64,000 nt of DNA from Pleurotus ostreatus/Saccharomyces cerevisiae fusant. Lineage: Eukaryota; Opisthokonta. The stretch lies in contig JAMQCK010000076.1 of NCBI GenBank assembly GCA_024196135.1, positions 26,798 through 90,797 on the forward strand, written 5' to 3'. Position numbers and translations under genes: made by a program. Each line of letters begins with the position of its first letter. Position 1 is the first letter of the stretch. The notes beneath the pieces were generated by a model. That model had not been told where the DNA came from, ran no database searches, and saw only the letters and a program-made list of their open reading frames with translations. This document shows, piece after piece, positions 11,176-21,977 of this stretch.

Positions 11176-12169
11176 GCGCGGGACTCCCAGAGCGTCGTCC
11201 CCGCGCCTTGCTCGAGCGCTGTCTGCGTGCGGGGTGTCCGCAAGGTCCCCCGCTTAAGGCATTCCCTGTTGCTTGGACCGATTCTGGGCGCAGGATGGCC
11301 GCTACACCGTTTTCGAGCGTGCACGGCTTACGGGTCAGCACGCACTCGGCGTTAGTTGCGTGAGTAGATGCCGGGGCCGGGGCGCTGCTGGGGATCTATC
11401 TTTTGAGATGAGTACACTCGCTTTTCGTTGTTTACGCGCGAGACTGATGGCCATCGCAGAGCTCCTTCTTGCAAGGCCCCCTTCAAGACGGGGCAAAGGC
11501 GTCCAGCTCGACCGCCGCGTGCGTGCGGGCCGTCCACGGGGACCCCCGCTTAAGGCAATTCCCTGACGCCTGGCCCGTGTGCCAGTCTGAAGGACGGTCG
11601 CTCCCCGGTCGAGCGTGCATGGCTACAGGTCAGGCCCGACTCGGCGCGGTTGGTGCAGTAGATGCTGAGTCAGTGTTCCGCTCGGGACCGCTTCCTTGAG
11701 ATGAGTACATCGCCCTTCGCATCTCTGACATGAGGCTAACGGAATAACCCAGCTCTCCTCTCTCGTGCGAGGCCCGTCCGGGGGCGAACGCCTCCAGCTC
11801 GACCGCCGCGTGCGTGTGGGCCGTCCACGGGGACCCCCACTTAGGGCAATTCCCTGCCTCCCGGTCCGTGTACCAGGTTGCAGGACGGTCGCTGCCCGGT
11901 CGAGGGTGCATGGTCACAGGTCAGGCCCGACTCGGCGCAGTCGGTGCAGTAGATGCTGGGCCGGTACACAGCGAATTGTCCCTTTCATGAGATGAGTAAT
12001 TTGTGTGCTGCGTGCATGACGGTGGACTAACCTGCGGACTTCAGAAGCGGCTCCTTCTGCACCGCGAGGGCGGTGGGCTCGTCCTGTCGTCCTCGCGGTG
12101 CTGCCGTCTTCCTGTACAGATGAGTGATCGACTTCATATTATGGTGCGCTTGCTGATGGTCCGCTTCAG
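11176..12169 (+). repeat. tandem array of about 290-bp units, each ending in a 46-49 nt intron-like segment
   Basis: Units run about 11176-11459, 11460-11752 and 11753-12044, with a shortened fourth at 12045-12169. Units two and three are strongly alike over the block containing CTCGACCGCCGCGTGCGTG, the TTAAGG/TTAGGGCAATTCCCTG block and GGTCAGGCCCGACTCGGCGC; unit one is more diverged. Each unit closes with GAGATGAGTA, then a GT donor, then an acceptor CAG 48, 48, 49 and 46 nt later; two of the segments carry a CTAAC branch-like site (GGCTAAC, GACTAAC). The exon-like parts are 236, 245 and 243 nt, so reading phase is not kept, and the frames carry stops. A spliced non-coding transcript, or a decayed tandemly duplicated gene, fits better than a working protein. 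Unrecognised. Confidence 0.55.
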
Positions 12170-12288
12170 CGCAAGATGGAGTTCGTGGAATGGGGCGCTT
12201 AAAGGTCGTCTAGCACATCGTTGCTCGGTAGATAGTACATTTACGCATCGTTCCCCTGATGTCCTTGATCGCAACCCCAATATCACCT

Positions 12289-13553
12289 TCACTGCTCCTC
12301 CACGACAACCGACCCCGTCATGCCTACGACGCCGTCCTCATTGACGCACCAGAGCAGCGCAGTCCGCTTGTCGTGCCACGCACCGTTGATAGTGCACGCT
12401 TTGCCGACGACGAGCGGGTTACGAGCGCGGTACTCGAAGTACATGGGGCGCGCGGAGGGGAAGTTGTACGCCATGGTCTCCAGGAGCATGAGAGCGGTGA
12501 GCGGGCCGTGGACGAGGCGTTCTGGTTGCGCATGTGAGAAAAACGCCGATTGAGTGGACGGTGAGGCTTACCTGAATAGCCCTCTTCATGAGCGTACTCC
12601 TTGTCGAGATGAATTTGATGCGCGTTGAATGTAAGCGCAGAGAAGCGGAAGAGGGTCGTCGCTGTCGGCAGGTACTCCAGCGAGAACTGAGGATTAGGTA
12701 GGTTGTTGACTGGGGCAATGTCATGGTCAACACGAAGCCCTGCCGTTGACGAAAATCCACCCTACCTGGCTTCGGTGCCCCTCCCCTCGGCGCAGCGCCG
12801 GGAAGGAAGACATGGCTCCTACGCTCGACGAGTGAAGGAGCACGATGTCCCTCAGCCGTATACGCAATGTGCTGGTTGACGAAGACCATCGAGGATTTGG
12901 TGACCTCAATATCAGGCTCGTCGCCTTTCTTCGAGGTCTCTTCGGCTTCAGAGGTCTTGTTGCCCGCGTTCTTGAGTTGCACGCCCTCTTGGTCGACCGT
13001 GGCAACAGCGTTCACAGAGTCGCTGACGCGCAAGGGGTGCGTGTTGTCCCAGGACATACTCCCTCCTGCCCACATGCGACGAATGAAGGGCGCTGGAGGG
13101 CAGAAACTTCCATCTGGGTGTGCATATTGTTCAGCATGCAGAAAGATACCACACTGACGGATGACGAGCGATGATAGCAATACGGCATATACAATAGACA
13201 TCGAGCGCAGGCATTCTGGCGTCTGCAGCAACCAATGTGTCCTTACCTGTGCCGTCTGGACGCAAGTTCGGTTCGGCAGAACGCGGGTAGAAGAAGGTTA
13301 AGTGATGTCCGTAGGGAAGGGGTTCGCCAGGTCGAGGGACCTCATAGGGCTTGCGCGTGCCATCGCGCGTTGATAGAGTCGCGAAGAGGTCAGCGAGACG
13401 CTCCGTATGAAGCTTATCCTGGTAGTTTGCCTCCTTTGGAGATTCAATCCATTGCGCAAGTGTCTCCGTGTGCAGACGACGAGAGGATGGCAAGCAAGCT
13501 GCACAACGAGACACTGAGGCGCTCAGTCTGAGGGTCTTTGCGTGCAGGACCAT
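12289..13553 (-). CDS. HTD2: mitochondrial 3-hydroxyacyl-thioester dehydratase, HTD2 type
   Basis: Four exons give about 340 residues. The predicted role is dehydration of 3-hydroxyacyl-ACP in the mitochondrial type II fatty-acid pathway that supports lipoic-acid synthesis. The N terminus is a typical matrix presequence (MVLHAKTLRLSASVSRCAA, then PSSRRLHTETLAQWIESP). Family markers are PYGHHLTFFYPRS, RRMWAGGSMSW (crossing the first intron, whose donor is at 13246), SSMVFVNQHIAYT, and the hotdog/MaoC catalytic region FRFSALTFNAHQIHLDKEYA, followed by RLVHGPLTALMLLETMA. The ATG at 13553 is preferred because the longer frame begins with GTG. It is divergent from histone H2B, with 264 bases between the two start codons. 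Confidence 0.88.
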
Positions 13554-13817
13554 GGTGGACAAGAATGAAGTAGCATCAGCATCATGGCCGGCAAGCGCAA
13601 GCCTGGACGTCACAGGCGTTCGTGATGTGACTCACCTTGTGACGCCACCGCGGGGAAGAAGGTCACGTGCCAGTATTTATCTCGATCGCGACGCGTTGTT
13701 GACCAACCGCTCTTGTCCCGAACCGCCACCTTCCCCTCTCCCACCCGTCTTCGTGAGTTGACTGGACCACTGGCTTGAGCCTGCAACTGAATACCTCGTC
13801 GTAAAGTATCGCTATCA
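13554..13817. promoter_or_regulatory. shared divergent promoter of HTD2 and histone H2B copy 1
   Basis: These 264 bases separate two ATGs on opposite strands, so both promoters must fit here. A GTATTTAT element near 13673-13680 is a plausible TATA-like site for the H2B side. Any coupling of the two genes is inference. Confidence 0.5.
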
Positions 13818-14461
13818 ATGGCCCCCAAGGTGTGTAATGGAGCGCTTATGAGATAGGACGCGTCGGCTGACCAGGATATAGCCCGCTTCCACTGCCGGCA
13901 AGGCTCCCGCGTCGACCGCGTCGAAGGCGCCTGCCAAGGCTGAGTCCACCGCGGCGAAGAAGACGGCGAGCAAGAGCAAGGCCTCTGCCCCCGCTGACGG
14001 CGAGAAGAAGAAGCGCAAGAAGACGCGCAAGGAGACCTACAGCTCGTACATCTACAAGGGTGCGTGGCATGGCATGGAAAGGGGTTGCGACACGCTGACA
14101 TAGGGCGCGCAGTGTTGAAGCAGGTCCACCCTGACACGGGTATCTCGAACAAGGCCATGGCCATCCTGAACTCGTTCGTGAACGATATCTTCGAGCGCAT
14201 TGCTACCGAGGCATCTAGTGCGTCTGCTTTTTATGGTCTCTGGGCTGCGCTAACTGTGTCGCAGAGCTGGCTGCGTACTCGAAGAAGTCGACTATCTCCT
14301 CGCGCGAGATCCAGACCTCCGTCCGCCTCATCCTCCCTGGTGAGCTGGCGAAGCACGCTATCTCGGAGGGGACAAAGTCCGTCACCAGTGCGTTACCCCT
14401 AGTCTGCACCCCTCTACCGAGACTAACTTTGCGAACAGAGTTCTCTGCTGGTGCCAAGTAG
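13818..14461 (+). CDS. histone H2B (copy 1)
   Basis: Core nucleosomal histone, about 140 residues in five exons. The first coding exon is only MAPK (13818-13829). Then come a Lys/Ala-rich tail, [18 protein letters not shown], and after the second intron [58 protein letters not shown] and the terminal KFSAGAK. All elements of the H2B fold are present. Introns fall after MAPK, before VLKQ, inside EASK and inside the TK junction before FSAGAK. A second copy with the same intron positions lies inverted at 36003-36786. No H2A partner is next to it. Confidence 0.97.
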
Positions 14462-15600
14462 ACTGGATCCACCTTGTCAACCACCTTGGCCATGCCTACG
14501 CTATGTATTTATGCTTCATGCAATGTGATCCCTGTACGAATATCATGCACATCTCCACCTTATTTTGTCGCAGTCTTACCTCTGGATCCTCAAGCGGTCT
14601 GAGCTCGAGACCAAGATGCCTTCAGTAGAAGTGCGGTTTAGCTTGCAGTGACACAGGATAGTGCACACTAGGCTAAAGTAGTCTTCTAGTTAGCTTTCTG
14701 AGAGTACTTATGGTCAAGAAGGGTGGTCAGTAAATGGTAAGGCCAAATGAGGACTTGATCGTCACACCTCCTTCGGTCAAGCGCTAGGATACGCTGCACT
14801 GTCTTCCCGCAATCACCTTGGAAATGAAGTCCCTTTGCCTTGCATATAGCCCAGCCCCCATGAGTTCAGTGGACTTGCAGTAGGCACTGGCGAAATGGGA
14901 TCCGCGGAGTTCCGTGGCAATCCTGGGAGTTCAGACGACCGATCACTTTTAGACTTTCCCTGCGGATTAAGGAGGATTACCACAGGAATCGTCTTGATTC
15001 AAGCTCAGGTGTGCGAGTTTGCAGCTCGAGGCATGACTCCCCTTAGTCAGTGGAGTGTCGTTCTAGCCTGCGCTAAGCTGGTGCGCGATGCGTGGGCGTA
15101 TAGTAAGTGCTTTCGCATCCTGTGGAACTGTAGAGTCAAAGTGCGCGGGCTCTCATCTGTGGTATTACAAGGACTTTCCGGCTAGTGATTCTGTATATGT
15201 GTGTCTTCCCGAAAGGATTGCTTGACTGGAAGTTGTCAGTCGCTGGGATTGACGGGATCTGCCCCTTTTTGAGCGTCTTCACCGCACACCCAGAAACACG
15301 GGCCTCGCGTGCTACATACATTCCATTACTTTGGTTCTCCAGCAACAAGGGCAGTTCCCAAACGGAATTCTGACCCTTGGACATGAGATCATCGGGTAAA
15401 TTCGTCAGGGGGGAAAGGGGGGAACTCGCACTCGCCCGTTTCCATATGCGCGGCGGCTATTGCGAAGGACCGCACTCTTGACCGGCAACTTCTTGGCTTC
15501 TACCCTCACCTCGGTTGCCTGCATGTCACCGAACTAATCCCCTTATAATTCCCCTACACCCGGAGGACGTAGACGAAGACACGCGGAAAACGCAGAGACC
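14462..15600. other. intergenic region between H2B copy 1 and the ferric reductase gene
   Basis: Contains the H2B 3' flank and the ferric-reductase promoter. The ATG-less or atypical frames here (for example 14895-15185) have no protein-like composition and no splice context, so no gene is called. A TTATAAT element at about 15543-15549, some 50 bases upstream of the next ATG, is a candidate TATA box. Confidence 0.5.
15542..15549 (+). promoter_or_regulatory. candidate TATA box of the ferric reductase gene
   Basis: CTTATAAT lies about 52 bases upstream of the ATG at 15601, in a CCCC-rich context. The position suits a fungal core promoter. No iron-responsive GATA cluster was identified by eye. 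Confidence 0.4.
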
Positions 15601-18585
15601 ATGACGATGTCAACGTCGTCTGTGCACACGCTTGCTGCGCGCGCAACCGGCGATGCGAACCCGACGACGCCAACGTACACGGACGACCTGCAGTGGATGA
15701 CGGCCTACCTGACGATCCACATGCTGAGCGCGAACTCGCGGGTGTACATGTACATCCTCTGGTGCGCCGTCGCCGCCGTCCTCCTCGTCTGCACCGCGCT
15801 GCACCTCTCCCCCGCGCGCCGCTCCTCCCTCGCCGCGCGCTGGAACAAGTGGGCGATCCGCCGCAGGACGTGGCGCGGGAAGCACATCGCCAACCTCGCC
15901 GCGCGCAAGGGCACCCGATTGACGCCCCGCTCCCTCCCCGCGAACGGCCAGATCCTCACTCTCATCGCCATCTTCGTCGCCGCGCTCGCCCTGTCCTTCG
16001 TAGGGCCCGATTACCTCGCCCCCACCGCCCCCCTCTTCTCCTTCCAGACGCGCGACCTCCTCCCCCGCGCCATCTACGACATCAACTGGTACACGCAGTA
16101 TCAGCCGACCTATACGATCTCCAAAGCCTGGTGGACCGCAGGGGGACGTACGGGGCTCATTGCCTTCGCTCTCCTCCCCCTGTGCGTTCTCTTTGCGCTT
16201 AAGTCGCCCCCCTTCGCTATTCTCGCGATCCCCTTCACCGTACAGATGCACTTTGACAAGCTCTCTTGGCTGCATCGCTGGACGGGATACCTCATCTACC
16301 TCCTCACCCTCCTTCACGTGGGGCTCTGGAGCGTTCAGCTTGCTACTGAAAAGCGGGAACGTACGGGCAAGATTGCATACACATATGCATTTGGATACCA
16401 GAAATTTATTTTTGGGTGGATAGTGCGTAACTCCGTTCTACACTTTGTGATCATACTGAGCGATCCCCCCTCTTTAGGCATTTGGCTCCATGACGCTGCT
16501 CATCATCTGTTCACTCTATCCGATACGACGCTACCACTACGAGTCCTTCTACATCATGCACGTCATCCTAATCCCCTGCACGCTCATCATGAGTGCGCTA
16601 CATCACCCCCCTGTCGGTCAATGGTGCTGGGCAGCACTTGCCGTTTGGATCGGCGAGCGCGCGTACCGCGCGGTGTGGTGGCTCAATGCGAATGGTTACC
16701 TCTTGGACTCTATCCATGCGCAGATGCCGCCCCCTCCCCAGCCGTTCCGAATCCCAAAGGGGCCGAGCAACAATGCGTACCCACCCGCTGCGCCACCGCC
16801 GCCTCCTCTTCCAGACGTACCGCCACCAGGATTCGCTCGCGCCGAGTTACTTGCAGGCGCGACGACTCGACTCACGATGCTCCCCGCTGGTCCGCTCGCA
16901 TGGGCACCCGGACAACATTTCCTCATCAACGTCCCTGCGGTCGCGCCGTATCCGATTACACATCCCTTCACTGTTGCATCAGCTGAAGGAGGCCCACTCG
17001 TCTTTCTCATCCGCGCCAAGGATGGCTGGACGCGCGATTTATGGGACTTCGTCGCGAAGAAAGGCGGGAACACGACTGTACGGATGTTCGTGGAGGGTCC
17101 CTTTGGAAGCGCGGTGCGAGCACACTGGGGAAGGCATGCGACGGTGGTCATCGTCGTTGGCGGTGTCGGTGTAGCTTATGGGCTCTCCGTCCTCGCACAT
17201 GTGTGTGAGGATCTCGTGCGCGGGAAAGGTGCGACACGGCGTATTCGCTTCGTATGGCTGATGCGAGAGTACTGTGAGTGATGCGCTTGGGATCGATGCC
17301 AAGAGGCTAACCAGCGTCGACTAGCCCATCTAACTTGGTGTGCCACGGAGCTGAGGCGCTACATGGAGATGGTGCCGCCACCAGCGCTGGAAGTCAGCAT
17401 GTTCGTGACTGGCGCCATGCAGCCTCTGCCGCCAGTGAAGCCCCCGAAGGACAAGCTCGATGCGCTGTCGCCCAAGGCGCATGCGTCGCATTTGCCATCG
17501 CCCCTCTCGGCTTCCACGAGCTACAGCCCCGCGCCTTATACGCCGTCTGCTAGTCCGGGCCCTAGCGAGTTCGACGTGGCGGATGCGTACGATGTGGACA
17601 CCTACGTGGACCTGAGCTACTACACGGGCGAGTTCGGAGATGAGGAGAGTCGGCCGGGCGCCCCGGGCGAAAACTACACGCGCGACCTGACCGACTTTGA
17701 GGGCGACGAGGGCGGGGACTCGCGACGACTATCGGGAGAGGCGCGCCTCAGTCGTAGGGTCCAGCGCGCAGGACGACGCCTGAGAGCGCAATCACGGGCG
17801 ATACGCATGAGCACGAGCGGGTTCCAGGACATCATGCCTGACGAGGATGGGCGAATGCCGGACGCGGCGCACCTTGCGCAGGCGCGGCAAAAGCTGGGTT
17901 CGCGCGGGTCGACGGCGGAGCTCCTAGGCGAGGATAGCGAACTTGCCTACGCGCGGGCATCCAAGTACGCCGGTGAAGTTGACCTGGGCGCGGCGCCACC
18001 GCGAATATCACTGGCGCCGCAACTTCCGGCGTTGATCGAGGACAGCGACGACGAGCGATCCGTCTATGGACCGGAGTCTCCCATGGATGCTCGTGCCTCT
18101 TCGAGTAGCGCCTTCGGCAACGCGTCGCAATACCACCTGAGCTCGTCCCAGCTGGCTTCGCAGATGGCGAGCTCCTCGCGTGGGTCCTCGACGCTCATCG
18201 ATTCGGACAGCCGTCCAAGCACTCCGTGGTCAGCGTTCGGGGATGAAAAGCATTTGCTCGAGGCGGAGGGCCCGCGGCTGCTCGTGGGCTCCGAGGAGCT
18301 GCGGGATGTCGCGCGAGTGTCCGAGTTCGCGCGACCAGGGAAGCCACGGATAGACCGAATACTAGCGGACGAGGTCGAGAAGTCGAGGGGCTCGGTGGTG
18401 GTAGCCTGTGAGTACTTCGCCTTCCCCCGTCAAGCACGTTGCTGACTTTCCGCACAGGCTGCGGACCCACATCCTTGAGCGCGATGGTGCGCAAGGCAGT
18501 CGCACAACAACTACGACCCGACCGAATCAGCAAAGGGGATCCACGGGGAATGATCGAACTGCACACAGAGGACTTCGGATACTAA
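15601..18585 (+). CDS. ferric-reductase / NADPH-oxidase family flavocytochrome
   Basis: Four exons (15601-16422, 16478-17273, 17325-18407, 18458-18585) give 942 residues. Predicted to move electrons from NADPH through FAD and two hemes across the membrane to extracellular Fe(III) or Cu(II). After several TM helices, the paired heme histidines are visible in LHRWTGYLIYLLTLLHVG and YHYESFYIMHVILIP plus SALHH. The FAD site is HPFTVASAEG, the nucleotide-binding loop is VVGGVGVAYGLSVL, and HLTW follows. The terminal CGPTSLSAMV and the aromatic end DFGY complete the NADPH module. Between HLTW and CGP lies an unusual low-complexity Ser/Asp-rich insert of over 300 residues, probably cytosolic and regulatory. 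Typical Fre proteins are nearer 600-750 residues. Confidence 0.88.
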
Positions 18586-19367
18586 TCGACGGACAAGTTC
18601 TTCGTTCTTCGCTCTTCGCTGCATTTCGTCGCTCGAGACATTCCGGCGCTTTTCGCAGACTTTTGGTCGCCTATTCGCAGACATTTCGTCGCTATTCGCA
18701 GCATATTCTCCGCTTCTCGCAGAACGTTATGTGCTTCCTGCTCTTGCTCTGACGGACATTTGCTGCCTGGATCCCGCACGTTCCTTTGTTTCTACATACA
18801 ATATATAATCTTATACAGCTACTGGGACGGTGCATGCGCTGACCGGTTGATCGTTGTATCTCTAGTGTAGTAGGCTACCTACGTAGAAGTGGGTTGATCA
18901 AGTTGAAGTTATCAGGATTTCATTGGGCGTAGAGTGCGGGAGGATGTCGGGAATGGTGCAAACAACGTTGGGAGGGAGGCCATCGGAACTGTGCTGGTGG
19001 CCATAAACTCATGGTGTTCGGGTTGCCTCCACGGGGAAATTTGGTATAGCACGCTCATTCTGCACCACCTCGTCTTCACCCACGCTCAAGAGGTAAAAAG
19101 AAAGGAAGAGATCAATTGAGATGAGATAGAGAAGGTCCTGACAGCCCTTAATCAAAGCCGTATTTGTGTGACTTGCAATTGACGGCGCAAGCTATACATT
19201 TACTGTGAGAGGACTTGGGCAAGTGAAAGTTCATTGGGACTGATCAATATCTCTCGCAAGGAAGCATGAAGACAAGCGCGTTGCATATGTTCTCCGTATC
19301 CAATCGTACATGAGCTCGTAGTGGACGATAGCAAAGAGTGCGTCGTAGGTCTGGCTCAAGTAAAAGC
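18586..19367. other. 3' flanks of the ferric reductase and PRCC-like genes, with degenerate short repeats
   Basis: Convergent 3' regions. Between about 18600 and 18725 the sequence is built from imperfect repeats of TTCGTCGCTATTCGCAGACA-like motifs, probably 3'UTR. No protein gene is seen; the small ATG frames have no recognisable content. Confidence 0.45.
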
Positions 19368-20694
19368 TCAGAAACCTAATGATGATATTGAGTGACGATA
19401 CGAAAGTATGCGAGGGATAACGCACCGTATTTGTTGCCAGCTTCCTTCCGGTTGCGTCGTCCTTCCGCGATCTTTTCTTCCAGAGCCTCGCGGTTGTTGT
19501 ACGCCTCGTGAAGCATCGTCGCAAGCTGATGCCTCGACCGCGCAACGCCCGACAACTTCGACGCCTGCAAATCCACGTCAGCCCCGTCCACCCAACCCAC
19601 CCCCCAACCCCCCACACCGTGATCTTCATCTTCGGCTGCTCCGTAAACGCCGCCGCGCCCCTCGACAGCGCCTTGCGCTCCTCCCTCAGCTTCACCTCCA
19701 CCTTCGCGCGCTCCATCTCCGCCGCCGCGTCGACCTCGCCCATCTGGCTCTCGTCCATGTCCTCGAAGCCGCGCACCTGCCCCTTCTCGAGCGCGCGCAC
19801 GTGCGCGTCGTACTCGGCCTGCCACTTTTTGTAGAACTTTTGGTAGTACGCGGGGTCGTGGGCCTCCCACTTGCCGGAGGGGAGCTGGTAGTAGCCCGGG
19901 TAGGGGTCCGTCGGCGTGGGCTCGGGGGGCTGGAAGGTGGGGATCTCGGGCGCGGCGGAGCGGGAGGGGACGAGGGGGGCGGCGGGGGATGAAGAAGAGG
20001 AAGCGATGGAGGAGGATCCAGCGGTCGGTAGGGGGCGGGAGGTTGCACCCAGGGAGAAGAAGTCGACCGGAGGTGCGGCGGATATGGGAGGTGGTTTGGC
20101 GGCCGATCGGTTGACGCCGTGCTCTTCGAGGGAGATGTTGGCCTTTCTCTTGCCACCGAGGTTCGTTGGCATAAACATCGGGGTGGATGTAGGGGGTGCA
20201 GGCGAATCTAATGTCGGTGTGGAGTCCGGAACTGGCTTCGATGCAGCGCTCGTCGCAGGTTCGTCAGCGTCATCCGCGTTCACTGCTGGTGCGGACGGGC
20301 GTGTATGGAATACCAAGCCCTTCCCTTGGCCGCCACCGAGTACCCTCTCTGGTGCTGGGGGCTTTGGATTCTTCTCCTTCGGCGCAGGCAGCATGGACAG
20401 CAGCGCCGACCGTCCTCCCGCCGCGCCTGGCGCGAGGCGCGGCTTCTTTGCTGGGGGCTTCTCGCTGTCTAGATCGTCCTCATCGTCCGCTGTGGGTTTC
20501 AAAGACGGGAGCCCAATCTTGACCTTTTTGGTTCCAGTGCGAGGTTGCGAAGTCTTCGGTGGGGGGAGGGAGAGCTTTGAGGCGGAGGAAGACGCCTGGG
20601 GTGTAGTAGACTTGGCAGGCTGTGCGACCTGCGTGGTCTCGTTGTCGCTATCACTGTCGCTACCGCTGCCGTAGCCTTCAAGTCCGAGTGCCAT
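19368..20694 (-). CDS. PRCC-domain protein (MAD2B-interacting, splicing-associated family)
   Basis: Three coding exons give about 400 residues. The N terminus MALGLEGYGSGSDSDSDNE and the GLPSLKP block match the PRCC family. The C-terminal domain contains KLSGVARSRHQLATMLHEAY, NREALEEKIAEGRRNRKEAG and ends NKYGF, the conserved family terminus. The last two residues and stop come from a terminal coding exon of only 8 nt (19375-19368), joined through a split GGT codon. The middle is disordered, Pro/Ser-rich, with GYYQLPSGKWEAHDPAYY resembling a WW-like or short aromatic motif. Human PRCC is a nuclear pre-mRNA-splicing-associated protein reported to bind MAD2B. The ATG at 20694 is chosen over the upstream ATG at 20877 because homologs begin with the GYGS motif. 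Confidence 0.85.
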
Positions 20695-21977
20695 GATGGT
20701 CGTGAATGCGAGTGATGTGCCGGTGTTGAACTTTCCGGTCGAACTTGAGTGCGTGTGCTCAAGCGCGGGCAGTGCGACGCCACGCTGCTGCGTCTGCGGC
20801 ATTTGCCGAACTCGGCACCTCGGACCGACCATTTTGGACTTCATTGCGAGCGGGCGAACTTCCATCATCGACTCCATGCCAACCTCATCCTCTCGTCAGA
20901 CTCCCTCCTCTCTGTCATTTTCTGCGATTTTCTCCTCGATTGGAGCGCGCTGGGCTTCGAAAAATGCGGCGCAACATGCCGGGGTGGTGAAGACCCGCAT
21001 CACCCCTCCGCCTTACAGGCGAGATGGAAGCCAAAGTTCTAGCCCCTCGACCCGATGCGGGCCCGTCTCCAACGGGATGCTGTCACGACCACTCAAGCTC
21101 AAGCATGTTTCCGTCGCATTCCTTGTCGATTTCTCTGTCGAGGACGCAGTCGACGAGACTGAAGTTTGGCGGATATCTATGCGAGTTGACAGATGGGTAT
21201 CATCCTCCCCCCCGCCACCTTCAGGCCCTGAATCTTTTGTACTCGTTGGGGAAGTACAAGACGGAGGAAAGTATTGTACCATACACAGGTTTCTTCATGC
21301 CTTCCCCGTATGTTACGGAGAGAGTCTGCTTCCGTAGCAGCCTTGCGAATGGCTGGCCGCAGCGGGAGCGCTGCAGGGCCGCTTGCGACCCGCTCAATGC
21401 AGATCCGGGGTGCCCTGTGTGATTTTGTGGCTGCCCCGATTACCTAATGCATTGCTGACAGCCATGCGACCGAGAGTTGCCGACATGGCGACCTGTTTGC
21501 GGTGAGCGATGGCCGCAGGACGCTTGAAGATGGGCGCAATTTTGCCGGAATTTCTGGCGCGCGAAGAGCACAGATCCGAGGGTGCGGAGGCGACAAGCGG
21601 AATACGCGGATATGTCGGACAGGAGCTGGCCGAGGGACGGAGAGGGCGTGGGAGCGTCGAGGGCCGGGAAGTTTGCAGGCTGTGCCGGGGACGCCGGCCG
21701 ATCCTGGATCAGTGTGCCTGTCGCGATTTGATATTCAGGGATTTGCCAATCAGCGGTCAATAAGTCGCTGGCCGGCACGCATCCAGCTCTCCTCTTTCCC
21801 TCATCCTCGCGCCGAACTTCTTGGTGCTGGTCGCGGCGTCCTCCTCCATCTCCTCGCAAAAGGGTATCGCCGAGTCATCTCTGGCCTCCCGCGTCGCCTC
21901 CAATAACACACCTCTCCTTATCCCGGCGTAGCTTTCGTTTTCCCCGACTTTCCTTCCTGCTCCTAGAGTCTCGCGCT
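20695..21977. other. intergenic region upstream of alpha-1,3-glucan synthase
   Basis: About 1.28 kb separates divergent PRCC and glucan-synthase genes. A 214-codon frame at 20693-21337 starts with ATG, but it overlaps the PRCC start and shows no domain or consistent codon bias, so it is not called. The last 100 bases before the synthase ATG are CT-rich (TTCGTTTTCCCCGACTTTCC), typical of a strongly expressed fungal gene. Confidence 0.45.

Noticed and set aside
14895..15185. 96-codon frame between H2B and the ferric reductase
   Set aside because: No domain and no supporting signals; looks like intergenic noise.
20693..21337. 214-codon plus-strand frame upstream of AGS1
   Set aside because: Overlaps the PRCC start on the opposite strand, has no domain, and lacks consistent codon bias.
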